A stretch of 64,000 bases of DNA from Muscardinus avellanarius (GCA_963383645.1 OY726574.1:59642394-59706393); one strand, 5' to 3'; positions 31,243 through 42,992 are shown, counted from the first letter of the stretch. Notes: generated by a model from the sequence alone, not told the origin. Made by a program: numbers and translations.

Positions 31243-31456
31243 GGAGCTGGGCATGGTGGTGCATGTTTGTAATCCCAGCACTGGGGCGGCTGAGACAGGA
31301 GGACTGCAGTTCATGGACAGCCTCAGCTACTGAGTGAGGCCCTTTGAAACTCAGTGAGACCCTGTTTCAAAATAAAGAATAAAAAAAAATAGGGCTGGGG
31401 GTGTAGCTCAGAGGTAGAATGCCCATGGACTCCATTTCCAGTACCTAAAAAAAAAT
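31243..31456 (+). mobile_element. B1-dID SINE, sense, with 9-bp TSD
   Basis: GGAGCTGGGCATGGTGGTGC to CCAGTACC plus A tail. The target-site duplication GTATCTTCA lies at 31234-31242 and 31457-31465. Confidence 0.94.
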
Positions 31457-31465
31457 GTATCTTCA

Positions 31466-31669
31466 ACCGGGGGTGGTGGTGCACGCTTGTAATCCCAGCA
31501 TTTGGGAGCCTGAGACAGGAGGATCAGGGTTTGCAGACAGCCTCAGCTACTTAGTGAAGTCCTTTGAAACTCAGTGAGATTCTGTTTTAAAATAAAGAAT
31601 AAAAAACTAGGGCTGGGGGCATAAGCTTAGAGGTAGAATGACCCTGGATTCCACCCCCAGTACCGAAGG
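31466..31669 (+). mobile_element. B1-dID SINE, sense, in tandem with the previous one
   Basis: ACCGGGGGTGGTGGTGCACG to CCCCCAGTACCG, then a short (AT)n. It begins immediately after the downstream target-site duplication of 31243-31456. Confidence 0.92.
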
Positions 31670-31760
31670 GGATATATATATATAGGAGATTTCCCTGGCC
31701 CAGGGTAACAAATCCATTTACACTGATCATAACTTAGTGTGAGCTCACACCCTCATTTCT

Positions 31761-31987
31761 TTTTTTTAATTTTTATTTATTTATTTATTTATTTATTTAT
31801 TTTTGGTGGTACTGGGGTTCCTGGAAGCCCTTCTATCTCCGGGCTACACTCCCAGACCTATTTTTACATTTTTATTTGGAAACAGGGTCTCCTAAGCCAG
31901 CGCGCGCGGCTAGCTTCGAACCTGCGCGATCCTCCTGTCTCTGCCTCCCAAGCGCGGGGATTACAAGCGTGCGCCACCACGCCCGGC
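31761..31987 (-). mobile_element. B1-dID SINE, young subfamily, antisense, with 16-bp TSD
   Basis: (TTTA)n tail side at 31771-31803, then GGTGGTACTGGGGTTCCTGG; hairpin AAGCCAGCGCGCGCGGCTAG; CCACGCCCGGC. A perfect target-site duplication TCACACCCTCATTTCT lies at 31745-31760 and 31988-32003. A recent insertion. Confidence 0.95.
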
Positions 31988-32003
31988 TCACACCCTCATT
32001 TCT

Positions 32004-32752
32004 AACAAAAGTTTCACAAAACAGTAACTTTCGTGGCACATAATGTCCAATCTTGCCTTCTGTTTCATAAATGCTAAAATGACCTTACAGCCTCCCTCTG
32101 CTTTGACAAACACCGCTGGCTGTGGGAGAGACAGCCACAGCAACAGAGGAGTTAAAACCTGCTCACAACTCCAGGAGAATCACAAAGGCCCTGGGCTGGC
32201 CTCTCCTCACAGAAAGCAGAAGGAGCAGAATCCCTCCCCCAGGCCAGGACGCAGACAAAGAGCATGTTCTCTCTGCATCTCTGCATCTGCGATAGACGCT
32301 CTACCTTTGGTTTCCACAAATGGCTTCACCAGGACGCCCAGGTTCATTTTAACCCGCTCTGTCCCTGGCTGCCAGGTTACCCTCTAATCGTCTCCTACTA
32401 AAAAGCACAGAAGCAGCCCAGGCCTCTACCAGTCCTGCTCAGACCTGCTCCACCTTTCCAAGCCCTCCCTCCTCCATCGCCATTTTTACTGTAGCTTCCA
32501 GAGCAAGTCTACGCTTCATTGTTGGTGGACACCCACTGCCCCCCCCCCCCGTGTGGACTAACCTTCGCGTAGTCTTCAAAGACACAAACAGAATGCAACC
32601 ACAAAGTGCATATTTTTAACCCATCAAAGATCTGCATCAGGACCTGCATCAGGGCTGGAAAATGTGCTGTATAAACCATAGAGGAAAATAATCTGGGATG
32701 TGGCCCTTGTTCTCAACAATGTCGAGTTGGGGAGATATCAAGACTGAGATAT
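32004..32752. other. Unique DNA with a short poly-C
   Basis: C run of about 12 at 32540-32551. The + frame of 114 codons (32043-32387) has no domain. Confidence 0.4.
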
Positions 32753-32965
32753 AGCGGGGTATGGTGGTGCATGCCTGCCTGTAATCCCAGTACTTGGGAG
32801 GATGAGATAGGAGGATCTCAAGTTTGAAGCCAGCCTCAACAACTTAGTCCCTTAGCAATTTACCAAGATCTTGTTTCAAAATTAAAAAAAAAAAAAAAAT
32901 GCAAAGGGCTGCGATCATAGCTTGGAGGTAGAATCCCTTGGGTTCAATCCGCACCTCAAAAATAA
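32753..32965 (+). mobile_element. B1-dID SINE, sense
   Basis: AGCGGGGTATGGTGGTGCAT with a 4-bp duplication (GCCTGCCTGTAATCCC), A16 linker, ID half to TTCAATCCGCACC, A/C-rich tail. Confidence 0.9.
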
Positions 32966-33149
32966 GACAACAACAACAAAAAACTAAAACAATAACCAAG
33001 AAACAAACAACAAACCCATCCTCACACAGTGACTGTCTGCCCAAGGACCTAAAAGTGTGCCAGCTGCCCGCTGAGCCGCGCCTACTCCCCACCTGGCCCC
33101 TGAGGAGCCCTTTCTCGCCTGGCTCCTGGTCTCCATGCAGGGTCAATTT

Positions 33150-33300
33150 CCTCCATGCCCAGGCCGGCTGTGTGCATGGTGGGCCTGACTCTGTGCAGTC
33201 TCAAGCTACTCACTTGGGTGAGTTGGGTGCCTCAGTTTCCCCATCTGTCAAGTGGGGGGAATTAGAGTCTCTGTCTTGCCATCATTATAGTAATACAGTT
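33150..33300 (+). mobile_element. MIR relic, sense
   Basis: CTTGGGTGAGTTGGGTGCCT and CAGTTTCCCCATCTGTCAAG, then TGGGGGGAATTAGAG matches the MIR core and following segment. Confidence 0.7.
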
Positions 33301-34019
33301 TGTTGATGGTATGAGGGACCAGGAGCCCAGGAACCAGCAAGACAAGAGAAACCACGCTCAGTCTTCTTCCCCAAATGGCAGAACTTCAGATCATGAGCTG
33401 GAAGTCAAGAATGAATGACCGTGGGCGGAAACGTCCGAGCGCTTTGTCTCACTGTGCACGCCACCGATAGATGTTAGTTACAACACGCTAATAAGAGTGT
33501 ACAAGCAAAACAGGATGACTTGCTGTTTAGTTCTCAGTTGAAATTCTTGTTCTGCGCAGTGTTATTTCAAGGGTAAAATATCCACAATTTGATTATAGAC
33601 ACAAGAGGTTTTAACGCAGCTGGCTCGGTCATGAAGCTGAGCCACACTCTGTCAACGTGCAGATCTCATAAACAAGGGACACTTGGTATCTTCAAGGAAC
33701 AGGACCAAGTCTTGGTCATTTTGCAACATGCAGTCAGTGCCTGGCAGGTTCCATCAACTCTCCACTGAAGGACCATGGTGCTGTTCCTGGGAGTGGGAGG
33801 AGAGGTGGGGTGTGCTGGGGAGCAGTGCCTCCTCCGGCGGAGGTCTCTGGGCACAGGGACCCTGAGGCCCATGATTCTGGGTGGGTTTCTGAGGAGGAAT
33901 GGGTCAGGGGCCTCAGCCCTAGACAGAAAAGGAAAGCTTAACCCACGACTAAGTGAAGTGCTCCATGAACATTCTGTTGCTAAGTTAACTCCAGTTCTAC
34001 TTGGAACCTCATCCTAGGA
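33301..34019. other. Unique DNA, nothing recognised
   Basis: First part of a 2.4-kb stretch without a recognisable repeat. Overlapping frames of 60-80 codons only. Confidence 0.4.
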
Positions 34020-34290
34020 CCCTCATGGTTTCCTTCATTTGAAAAAGTTAAATGTTCTCTATGACCTGACTAGTGACACAATACTTTTATCAGAAGAAAT
34101 TTCCATCACAAACAGTGTACTTTTTAAAACAAGATTTCTCTAAATGGGAAATATTTCTATAGCATTATAGTAAGCAGCGGGGCTTAACTGATCCTTATTA
34201 AAAGCAACATTGCAAATCATGTGTATAATGTTAAAATATGATCCGACTTTCCCTGTCTGTGTAGCATCTCACTGATGCCAGGAGCGCAAA
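34020..34290. other. Candidate conserved non-coding element
   Basis: AT-rich and repeat-free, with dense TTAAAA, GCAAATCATG and TTTATCAG words. This is texture only, with no measured conservation. Confidence 0.2.
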
Positions 34291-35759
34291 CGCTTTACAA
34301 GTCAACCCAAGGCTGGTCTGACCATCCGGGGGCTGGGGAAGAAGAAACGGGCAGGAAGCGCCCGGATGCTCAGGGCCAGCCTGGCCTGGGGTGCTGCCCC
34401 TCCTGGAGAGGACACTGCGGGCACAGCCTGGCATGCTTCTACATTTGTGCCTTCCCAAATCAAAAGCGGGCTATGACCTGGGAGCCCTAGGCCCCCTGCT
34501 TAAATTAGCCCCCGAGATGGCGAGGCGGCCCAGGGAGGCACTGGCGTGAAGCTGGGGAGACGAGATATAAACCCAAACGGGTAAGTGATGAGCTCAAAAG
34601 CAAGTGTGGCTTCTTACTCCAGTTTGGGTTTTCAACTTCATACACAGGATGCCCTGCCTGAGAGCAAAGGGCCTTTCCTAGGCAGTAAGACGCCAGGCAC
34701 AGGGGCCCCCGGCACAGCGCCTCTCACCTTGTCTGCAGTCCCAGTGGGCCACTTGGCTGGCCTGCATGTCAGCCACGCCTGGCAGCAGCTTGCAGTACTG
34801 CTCCCTTCTACGTAGATGGTTCCAGGAAGAGTGGGTGGACATGGCCGTCATGAAGCTAGACTGGTGCATGGCCTGTGGGTCTGCTCCTCTGAGTAATCTG
34901 ACAGACCGGTGGTGTGGAGTGAGCCCAGCACGGTGCACGGGCAGTGAACCACAGTCAGCTTCTGTGGCAAGGCCCACAGGCAGGGCAGGTGAGATGCAGA
35001 CACGGCCCACAGCCTGTCTTCTGTTTGTCCAGGGTCATTGCCAGAGAAGTCCCCAAGCACAGCCTGTGCCCGCTGTGCTTCAGAACAGTGACTATGCAAA
35101 ACAGATGCTGTGGAAAGCCCAGAAGACGGCGGCTACTTGATAAGCCAGCTCAGATCATCTCCCTGAGATAATGCTTGGTGGTCAATGAATGGCTGGCTTG
35201 CCACTGCTCCGAGCTTCTCTCTCCTTAAATCAGAGAGCCGGGCAGAATTTGACTACTGGGCAGACCAGTGTACTGAACCATTTGGGATGTGTGTGTGTAT
35301 GTACAAGGGATGATTTCTTCCTAAAAGCCATTCCATATATCTCTAAAGACAGAATGAGCCCAGGTCCACAGCTGGCCTCCCCAGGCCCCTGGGGATTCTG
35401 AGTGGAATGAGCACGGGGTCCCCAGGAGACCTGGTGACATCAGCTGCCGATGTAGGTCTCTGGCAATGCACAGTGACCTCAGCTGCAAAACTGTGACAGA
35501 CCGGGACTTTGGAGCACAGCCATGGGCAAGGTGGCTGTGACATGGGTGCTTTTAGGTGCTCTTTTCTGAAAAGATCTTAAGGTGGCAGGTTCTAAGGTGC
35601 AAAGGACAGTGGATGCTTGCTGGCCTGAGACAGGCCACGCTTCACAAGAAGGGAGACTTCAATGGGATCTCCACGCACTTCATTCTCAGCCTTATTAACC
35701 TCTGTACAAGCTTTCTCCTTCAAAAGCAACTTGGCTCTTAGGTTATATCCTAATATTCA
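34291..35759. other. Unique DNA, no gene supported
   Basis: Frames of 110 and 124 codons at 34678-35140 overlap on opposite strands without a domain. No interspersed repeat recognised. Confidence 0.4.
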
Positions 35760-35774
35760 AGATGGCACCGTGGA

Positions 35775-35961
35775 GCTGGGCGTGGTAGCATGTGCTCGTG
35801 ATCCCAGGCCTTGGAGGCTGAGACAAGAGGGTGCCAGGTTCAAAGGCAGCCTCAGAAACCTAGTAAGACCCTGTTTCCAAAAATAAATAAACAAAAACGA
35901 CTGAGATGTGGCTGAGTAATAGAGTACTTTAGTGTTCCATCTCCGGTACTGAAAAAAAAAA
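35775..35961 (+). mobile_element. B1-dID SINE, sense, with 15-bp TSD
   Basis: GCTGGGCGTGGTAGCATGTG to CTCCGGTACTG plus A tail. Target-site duplication AGATGGCACCGTGGA (35760-35774) / AGATGGAACCGTGGA (35962-35976), one mismatch. Confidence 0.94.
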
Positions 35962-36199
35962 AGATGGAACCGTGGATTGGATCTCAATTCCCCATTCTGC
36001 TTTGCATCTACAAATGGACAAGAAGAAAAGAACGTTGTAGAAATTTCAGAGAAAACCGACGCCTTTATAATACCTATAAATAGACTCTCGATATGCATTA
36101 GCAAAACAAAACTACTGATATTTAAAAAGACTTTGAAAGAACAGGTCACAAAAGGGAATGTTGCAAGCCTTCTAGAATGACACCTTTCCGGATGCAAAT

Positions 36200-36420
36200 G
36201 GCAGGTTAAGTGAGCAGGAGCTACACAATTTAAAGCCTATTATGAGGGCTGGTGTTTTACTAACTGAGTCTGAAGAGTTATTATGCAAATATTTCCACCT
36301 CCAATTAATTACGGTTTTTAGTAGGCAAGGCTAAACTGCACTTGACATGGTCAATTACATACCTGTTAGTAATCAGAAGGGCTCTAATCTTTAAGTGAGC
36401 TGTCTGTCACTGGGTTCCCT
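36200..36420. promoter_or_regulatory. Candidate enhancer-like island with POU octamer
   Basis: A canonical octamer ATGCAAAT is at 36283-36290. About 12 bp later comes CCAATTAATTACGG, a double homeodomain core, then GGTCAATTACAT. Clustering of POU and homeobox-type words in repeat-free DNA is typical of developmental enhancers. The function is inferred. Confidence 0.25.
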
Positions 36421-36936
36421 GTACAGTGCTGCCCTGGTGGATTGGAGCAGACATCCTCATATTTACCAGTGCTTGCTGTCTACCCAGATAAAGAGACGGC
36501 AAAATCGCCGGCTTCTTCCCCAATTCTTATGCTCCAGTTGTAACCAGCGGCAAATTCATCTCCAACTGCTGATTGTCCAATGCTGACCTTTTTAGTATGT
36601 AAATAGGTTATCTCTCTTCTTGTAGGTTTGAGGCCAACAGTCTGGGGCCGCAGGTTCTGAAAAGAAACTTCCCATCTTCTTGGAAAAGCCAGCATGTTGA
36701 CAAAGGTGAATGTTTTCTAATGAAATTTTCCTATTAGACAAGGAACAGGCACAAAACCAACCATGTCTTCACCAGGCCCTGGTTACAGCAAGGCAGAAAC
36801 CTCCGGGAGCCTTCGGACAAAGCAGGAGTCCAAGCCACGTTCTCCTAGGGATTAAGATGGGCTTAATTCTGGAGAAGAATTCCTGCATCGCTCAATTGGT
36901 TGTTTTTGCTGAAATTGCATGGACCTAAGCAAACAG

Positions 36937-36939
<3 letters not shown>
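36421..36939. other. Unique DNA, nothing recognised
   Basis: No repeat or exon recognised. Confidence 0.4.

Positions 36940-36981
<42 letters not shown>
36940..36981 (+). repeat. (AT)n microsatellite
   Basis: About 20 perfect AT units. Confidence 0.95.
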
Positions 36982-36983
<2 letters not shown>

Positions 36984-37283
36984 AGCCCACATATTTCCAA
37001 AATACATAAGACTCTGAAAAGACACAACTAATTAATCATATTTTAGAAGTACAAAGCTTATCAAGGGATGGTGATCAGATTCTTATGATTCACACAGTAA
37101 GGTCAAAGGTATTTAAAAAGGAAAAAAAAAAGAGTCTGTGTGCTCCCAATTAAGGACATTTTCAATACCAGACTTTGAAGAGTAAATTGTCTCCTTTGGG
37201 TGCTGAAGTACATACTCTAGGAACTATACCTAATATGTGGCTGCCAGCACCCTGAACAATACCGGGGTTCCTCAGACCACTGT
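36982..37283. other. Unique AT-rich DNA
   Basis: Nothing recognised. Confidence 0.4.
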
Positions 37284-37297
37284 ATACCATTATTTTT

Positions 37298-37485
37298 CTT
37301 TTGGTGGTACTGGGGTTTCTGGAAACCCTTCTACCTCCGGGATACACTCCCAGACATCTATTTTTTATATTTTTATTTGGAAACAGGGTCACTTAAGCCA
37401 GTGACGCTGGCTTCGAACCTGCGCGATCCTCCTGTCTCCGCCTCCCAAGCGCGGGATTACAAGCGTGTGCCACCACGCTCAGCAC
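37298..37485 (-). mobile_element. B1-dID SINE, young subfamily, antisense
   Basis: GGTGGTACTGGGGTTTCTGG; hairpin AAGCCAGTGACGCTGGCTTC; end CCACCACGCTCAGC. Worn target-site duplication CACTGTATACCATT / CACTGTATGCCATT on either side. Confidence 0.93.
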
Positions 37486-37500
37486 ACTGTATGCCATTTT

Positions 37501-37935
37501 GAGGCTGGTTCAGGGCTCTGGAAGGTGGTTGATGGGCAAGTCCATTATCTCAAGTAACAAAACGACCTTTAAAACTAAAGGCAGGGACCTTGGGCTTTAT
37601 GCTATCCCTTTGGCCTCAGGCTGGATTGATACATTCTATAGCTTTGGGTTAACTTTCCCCTATTAAACCTAAGTATTTGCAAGAAGGAGGTGACATTTGA
37701 ATTATTGAAAGGCTGAACAAAACATAATTTGGAAGACCGTGAGAGTTGTGGAGAATAAGCATTATATGCCACAGGGGATCCTTCCATAAACAGTGGGAAA
37801 TATTTGTAGCTGCCTGCTGGGGTCTAGAGTCATCGCTGAGTATAAGGATTTGTGTTGATTTACCTACAAACTCAAGTCCTGAAGAATGCTCACCAGAATC
37901 AGGTACATGCTGAACTGGGAAAACACTGTTACTGT
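37501..37935. other. Unique DNA, nothing recognised
   Basis: No repeat or exon recognised. Confidence 0.4.
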
Positions 37936-37949
37936 CACCAGTTGTTTTT

Positions 37950-38170
37950 GTTTGTTTGTTTTGTTTTTTGGTGGTACTGGGGTTCCTGTAAACCCTTATA
38001 CCTCTGGGCTACACTTCCAGACCTATTTTTATATTTTTATTTGGAAACAGCGTCTCTTAAGCCAGCTGTTTCTGGCTTAAGAGAAGCCAGCGAGGCTGGC
38101 TTCGAACCTGTGCGATCCTCCTGTCTCCGCCTCCCAAGCGCGGGGATTACAAGCGTGCGCCACCATGCCC
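37950..38170 (-). mobile_element. B1-dID SINE, young subfamily, antisense, expanded hairpin
   Basis: GGTGGTACTGGGGTTCCTGT and a normal B1 end, but the hairpin region is enlarged. TCTCTTAAGCCAG (38053-38065) and CTGGCTTAAGAGA (38072-38084) form a perfect 13-bp palindrome with loop CTGTTT, followed by the usual AAGCCAGCGAGGCTGGCTTC. Worn target-site duplication CTGTCACCAGTT / CTGTCATCAGTT. Confidence 0.92.
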
Positions 38171-38328
38171 TTCAACTGTCATCAGTTTGATGGAAAGCTT
38201 GAAAGCTGGGATTTTTACTACAATGATGCCTCCTACCCACAATTTTGCTATCTATGGTTTCAGTTACACACATTCAACCAATCTAAGCAAAATAAAAGGG
38301 AAATTCCAAAAATAAACAATTTATAATT

Positions 38329-38540
38329 TTTTTTTTTGCAGTACTGGGGATTGAACCTAGGGGCATTCTACCTCCAAGCTGCACCCCAGCCCTATTTTTT
38401 AGTCTTTTTATCTTTTTGAAAGAGAGTTTCATTGAGTTGCGAAGGGCCTTGCTAAGCAGCAAAGCTGTCTGAGAACAGCGATCCTCCAGTCTCTGCCTCC
38501 CAAATGCTGGCACTTCAAGCATGCACCACCATGCCCAGCA
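38329..38540 (-). mobile_element. B1-dID SINE, antisense
   Basis: T9 then GCAGTACTGGGGATTGAACC; B1 half ends ACCACCATGCCCAGC. Target-site duplication ACAATTTATAATTTT / ACAATTCATAAGTTTT. Confidence 0.9.
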
Positions 38541-38555
38541 CAATTCATAAGTTTT

Positions 38556-39439
38556 AAATTGTGTGCTATTCCAAGTAGCCTGATGAAATCTTGTGCCATC
38601 CTCTCTGGGAAGTGCAGTGTTTCTACTCTTTATATACTATCCATCCTTTGGTCATTCAGCAGGTGTTTCGCTTATCAAATTGACCATTGTGATAATGGCA
38701 ATGATGGTATGGAATTATCTTTTTTTTTTTTTTTACCTAATCATGGTCTCAAAATGAAAGATCAGTGATAGGAAGGTGGCATTAGGACGCCGAATATGGA
38801 AGAAGAGACCAACTCTGGTACATGTAACAGTGCTGCAGGGCATGGGGGGAGAAGCTAGTACATGGAAGCGTCAATGCTATCTGTGGCTTCTGTCTTCCTC
38901 TTAGTCTTGGATTGTATCTTTTGTGGATAAAGAAAGGCTACTCAGAAAGACAAGAGTCAGGGTAGGAAGGGAGCTTCTGCATAGGGAGCTCAGAATAATC
39001 AGTCTGTCTTCCTAAGCCATGACTGGGATTGACCGAGGAGATCCACCATGCGGGCTGGTCTGAGGGAACGGACAAAGTGCTTACTTAGCAAGGCGGCAGC
39101 TGGTGCCATTGCTCGATGGCGGATACAACTCTAAATTCCAACCGAAAACTTCTTGTGGCCAGAATTAATGTTTTATAAAGGTGAGTTGCAGAATTTTAAA
39201 TGAACACAGTGTGAGATTGATTTTCCGATATTTGACAAGAGGGAATGCATTTGGGGCAGAGGGGGTGTTCCTTGGGGCCTGTTTTGCCATCTTTGTGTCC
39301 TTTGCAGGTCCCGCTTTCTTCCACAGCTTGTGACTTTGGGGTGGGATACTCAGGTTTGGGTGGAAGAATGCTTGGCTGAGCCTGGCTCAGAGGTGCTGCT
39401 CATGGAAGGGAAGGGCAGCGTTGGTGCCAGATTGCTTGG
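38556..39439. other. Unique DNA, nothing recognised
   Basis: T12 at about 38720. No repeat family or exon recognised. Confidence 0.4.
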
Positions 39440-39545
39440 TTTTGAAGCCTGTGTCCTCTACATCACACGGAATGACCTTGAGTGTGATCCTTAGCGCCTG
39501 CACACAAAATTTTTCCTCTGTATGGTGGGCTTAGAGTTACAACTC
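39440..39545 (+). mobile_element. Possible MIR relic
   Basis: TTTTGAAGCCTGTGTCCTCT, GAATGACCTTGAGTGTGATC and CTCTGTATGGTGGGCTTAGA recall the MIR order, with heavy divergence. Confidence 0.3.
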
Positions 39546-41079
39546 ACTTAGTTGCTGTGGCTGGAACAGCTCCTGGTCCGTCGTGAGTGATCAGTACATG
39601 TCAGATATCACGTTGCTGCTTTAAGACATAAAGGTTTTTAAAGTTGTAACAATAGTGAATGTGGGCCATATAATATTCCCAAAACCAGTATGACCAGATG
39701 TTCCTGAAACCCATGAGATCTGAGGTGTAGACTGAGATTTGGTCACTTGAGGGTCGTAAGTGTTTCATACCCTGGAACGGCAGTGGGGTGGTCATCAAGA
39801 TCTTTCCAAAGCCCCAGGGGAACAAAATGAGTGGAATCTTCAGGGAGCAGGACTCCTGCTTCCCCCACAAATGGGCCAGTGTGCGCTACCTTGGCCGCAC
39901 TGATGAAGAGCAGTGTGTCTCGCAGCTTGGGGATTGTGTGACTCTTGACAGGCTTTCAAAATTAGGGAGATTTGATGACTTCAAATTCTGTACATAAAAT
40001 TAGACTTTTGAACATAGCCACTTAAAATTTGCAGGCAGTTTTTAAGATGGGAACCCATTGATTTTTAACTTTTCTTCAAGCCCAGCACAGCTCATATTGT
40101 ATCAGATACCCACTAGATATCTGCTAACAAATTAAAGAACACAGAGTGGTGGTGAAGGTGTACACGGGCGCTGTGTAATGACGACATTGCTGTCAACAAT
40201 AGGCCGTGTATATGAGAGTAATCCCATTAGATTACTGTGGAGCTAAAAATTCCTACTGCCTGGTATTTTCCTTGTGCTTTTGCTATGTTTAGACGTATTA
40301 AGATCACGGATACCACTGTGTTACAGTCTAAGGTATTCAGTGCAACAATACCTAGTGCAAATTTATAGCCTGGGGACATCAAGCCACACCACTCAGCCTG
40401 GGTGTATGGCAGGCTATATCATCTAGGTGGGTGCAAATACGCTTTATAATGTTTGCACAATCATGAAACCATCTAATGATGCAGTTTTCAGATTGTCCTT
40501 TTGCGATGCCAGACTGCACTGTTCTCAAGAAGTCCAAAGGACTGGATTATTCTATCTTGCAGTACTTTGGGTAAAGCTGGACTTTCAGCTCAGAAAAGGC
40601 TGTTTGCCGCAGAGCAGGTAGGAAGGTCACTGGTGCGCTCAGCCATGAGGTCTGGCACCCCAGCTCTGCTTCTTCCTACTGCTGCTGAGGGACATGGGCT
40701 GCCATCCAGGGCCACTGTCTCACCGCAGCAAGAACTCCTACCCAGCTCCCGGAAAAGTCAGCCAAGGAAATTCAGACTGCAAAAGCAGCCCTCCTGCTGG
40801 AGGTTTTAACATTCAAATTAATCAAAATGTCCTTTGCACCAGAAAATGAAATGCATACGTAAACTGGGCTTTCTCTCTACCACCAATGTGCGAGCCACAA
40901 TAAAGGATGCTATCTTTGCACATAAGATACGGTCCCCTTCAGGAAACAAGAGTATGTATGTAACATGGGTTTCCTTACTGGTTTGCCATTCATGGAGTTG
41001 CTGAGTTGAAAAGACTTTTTTTTTTCCAGTGAATATTTCTTTTGCATTTTATGGCCTTTAAAAAATGTGAAACTATAGT

Positions 41080-41082
<3 letters not shown>
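39546..41082. other. Unique DNA, no gene supported
   Basis: Open frames at 39601-39870 (minus, 89 codons), 39788-39997 and 40501-40809 (plus) were read. None shows a domain or exon boundaries. Confidence 0.4.

Positions 41083-41127
<45 letters not shown>
41083..41127 (+). repeat. (CA)n microsatellite
   Basis: About 22 CA units, no adjoining SINE. Confidence 0.95.
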
Positions 41128-41130
<3 letters not shown>

Positions 41131-41559
41131 AAATAAGTAAATAAATGAGGAAAAATATAGTGAAGTGCTTAATGATTTAATCAAGGTGCTGAGTGACTTA
41201 GAGTACTCTCAAGTTTCCCAGGCCGACACATTCAGCTCACATTCAGTCCTACCCCAGGGTCCACAGAGGCCCTGGGCTGGAACAATGGAAAATGTGGTCA
41301 AGGGATCTGGAGTCTCCTCAGAGCTAGTTAGAGAGGAGTGCTCCGACTCCAAGGATGTACAGACATTGCTTATCTTGCAGAGGAACCAAGTAACAACTGG
41401 GGTGAGATAGGAGTCTTATTAACAGGAAACCCAGCAAGCAGAGGCCTTCTATCTTAAGAGCCCACAGAGATGGTCAGACTGGCCAGTTTTGGTGGCATGT
41501 GACTTGAAGGCTGCCTTTTACGTGAACACACAAGCTTATGACAAGAAGTACAGCACCAT
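41128..41559. other. Unique DNA, nothing recognised
   Basis: No repeat or exon recognised. Confidence 0.4.
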
Positions 41560-42060
41560 CTGCCTCTTAATTCCACAAATTTTTATTTAATAAGCATTTG
41601 GAGTTCAGAGGATTTTAATTCATTTGAAAATAGCATGAAAGTAGGTGCTGATTTCTTTTCTGCCCCTCTCAGCCAACCCTTCTGCTTCTGCTCTACCCCT
41701 ACCAAAGTGGGGATAATATCCTTTATGGAAACAAAATTTTCTTTTGAAATATGGCTGTTTCTTCACAAAAGCCTCACACAACACGACTGAAGTGCGTGAG
41801 TCATAAATGGTAAACTAGAGCCTACATGACAGGGCCTCGAGTTATTTTTAATCCCACTAAAAATGGAGACCCACTTCACAAGTAACCTTCTCTTCAACGG
41901 AAAGGGAACAGTTCTAGTGTATTCTCTGCTCCCAAACGGAGCAAATAAAAAAATTGCAATTGCAATCGGCCCTGAAATCCAATTACTGATTTTCTCGCCT
42001 GCTATATAATCTGTGATAGTCCCCAACTGATTCTATCAATTTATCCAGCCAGCACTCATG
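41560..42060. promoter_or_regulatory. Candidate conserved regulatory island
   Basis: AT-rich and repeat-free. A perfect 14-bp palindrome ATTGCAATTGCAAT sits at 41953-41966, which is two overlapping C/EBP-like ATTGCAAT words. CCAATTACTGATT and ATTTAATAAGC lie nearby. The function is inferred. Confidence 0.25.
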
Positions 42061-42560
42061 GAAAAGTGACTTGATTTGAGGCACTGAGCTAGCAGGGTGA
42101 CTTCTTCTGGAGACGCAAGAAAATATTCAGCAACAGCTCTTCACTTGGTTGGGGCGTTTCTTTCCTGGGCTCACCTGTGTTGGTGGCCAGCCTGCCCAGG
42201 GTGCTGGAGATTTTGTTTCTGTGCTACATCCTCATCACTTGATGTTGGCACTCCATCCCTCTTCTCTTCCGCTTCTTTATCTCCTCTGCTTCCCCAAACA
42301 AAGTTAAAATGAGGCCAAGAGAAGCCCAAGCACGAGTGGCAAGCTGATGTCTGTCTGTGTGGGGACACAGTTTATCAAGAATAGTCACTTACCTGACAGC
42401 GAGGCTCCACACATACTATTTTTCTCATATGCCAAATCACACTATCACTCAAACCTAGAGTGACTTCCCAATGAGCTACGTGCTATTTCCTCAGCCCATA
42501 TTGTTTAGAATTCAAACGCTGATACCTTCTGAGTCCCATAAAGTTGTAACTATCGGTTTT
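42061..42560. other. Unique DNA, nothing recognised
   Basis: No repeat recognised before the LTR edge. Confidence 0.4.
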
Positions 42561-42992
42561 TGTCTCTGTCAACATCCTCACTGAAGTAATACAAACACAC
42601 TGATCACAAAATTTAGAAGGACCATTTATTCGCTCGCAATTTGGGGGGGGCTTTGGGGTTTAGTCCATATGAGGCCAGCACCAGTGGAGCTCAGAGAGAA
42701 TCCTGGCAAGAAGCAGAGAGAGGAGAGCAAGGGCTTTGCTTTCACATCACTGGGGCCAAAGCAGGAGAGGTCAAGCAAGCAAGAGGATTCAAAGACATAG
42801 ACACAGCCCCTAAGGCCACATCCCCACGACCCACCTCCTCCAGCAACACCTCACCTGCCTCGGTTACCACCCAGTAAAACCACCACAATGGATTCTTCAC
42901 TAGTGAGATCGCACCTTTCTTGACTAACTTACATTAACTGCAAACATTAATGTATGAACTCTTCAGGACACATGCTCTATCTGACCATAACA
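42561..42992 (-). mobile_element. 3' LTR of the MaLR element
   Basis: 432 bp. The + strand edge TGTCTCTGTCAACATCCTCA is the LTR 3' end and GACCATAACA the 5' start. AATAAAT, read on the minus strand at about 42626, is the likely polyadenylation signal. Confidence 0.85.
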
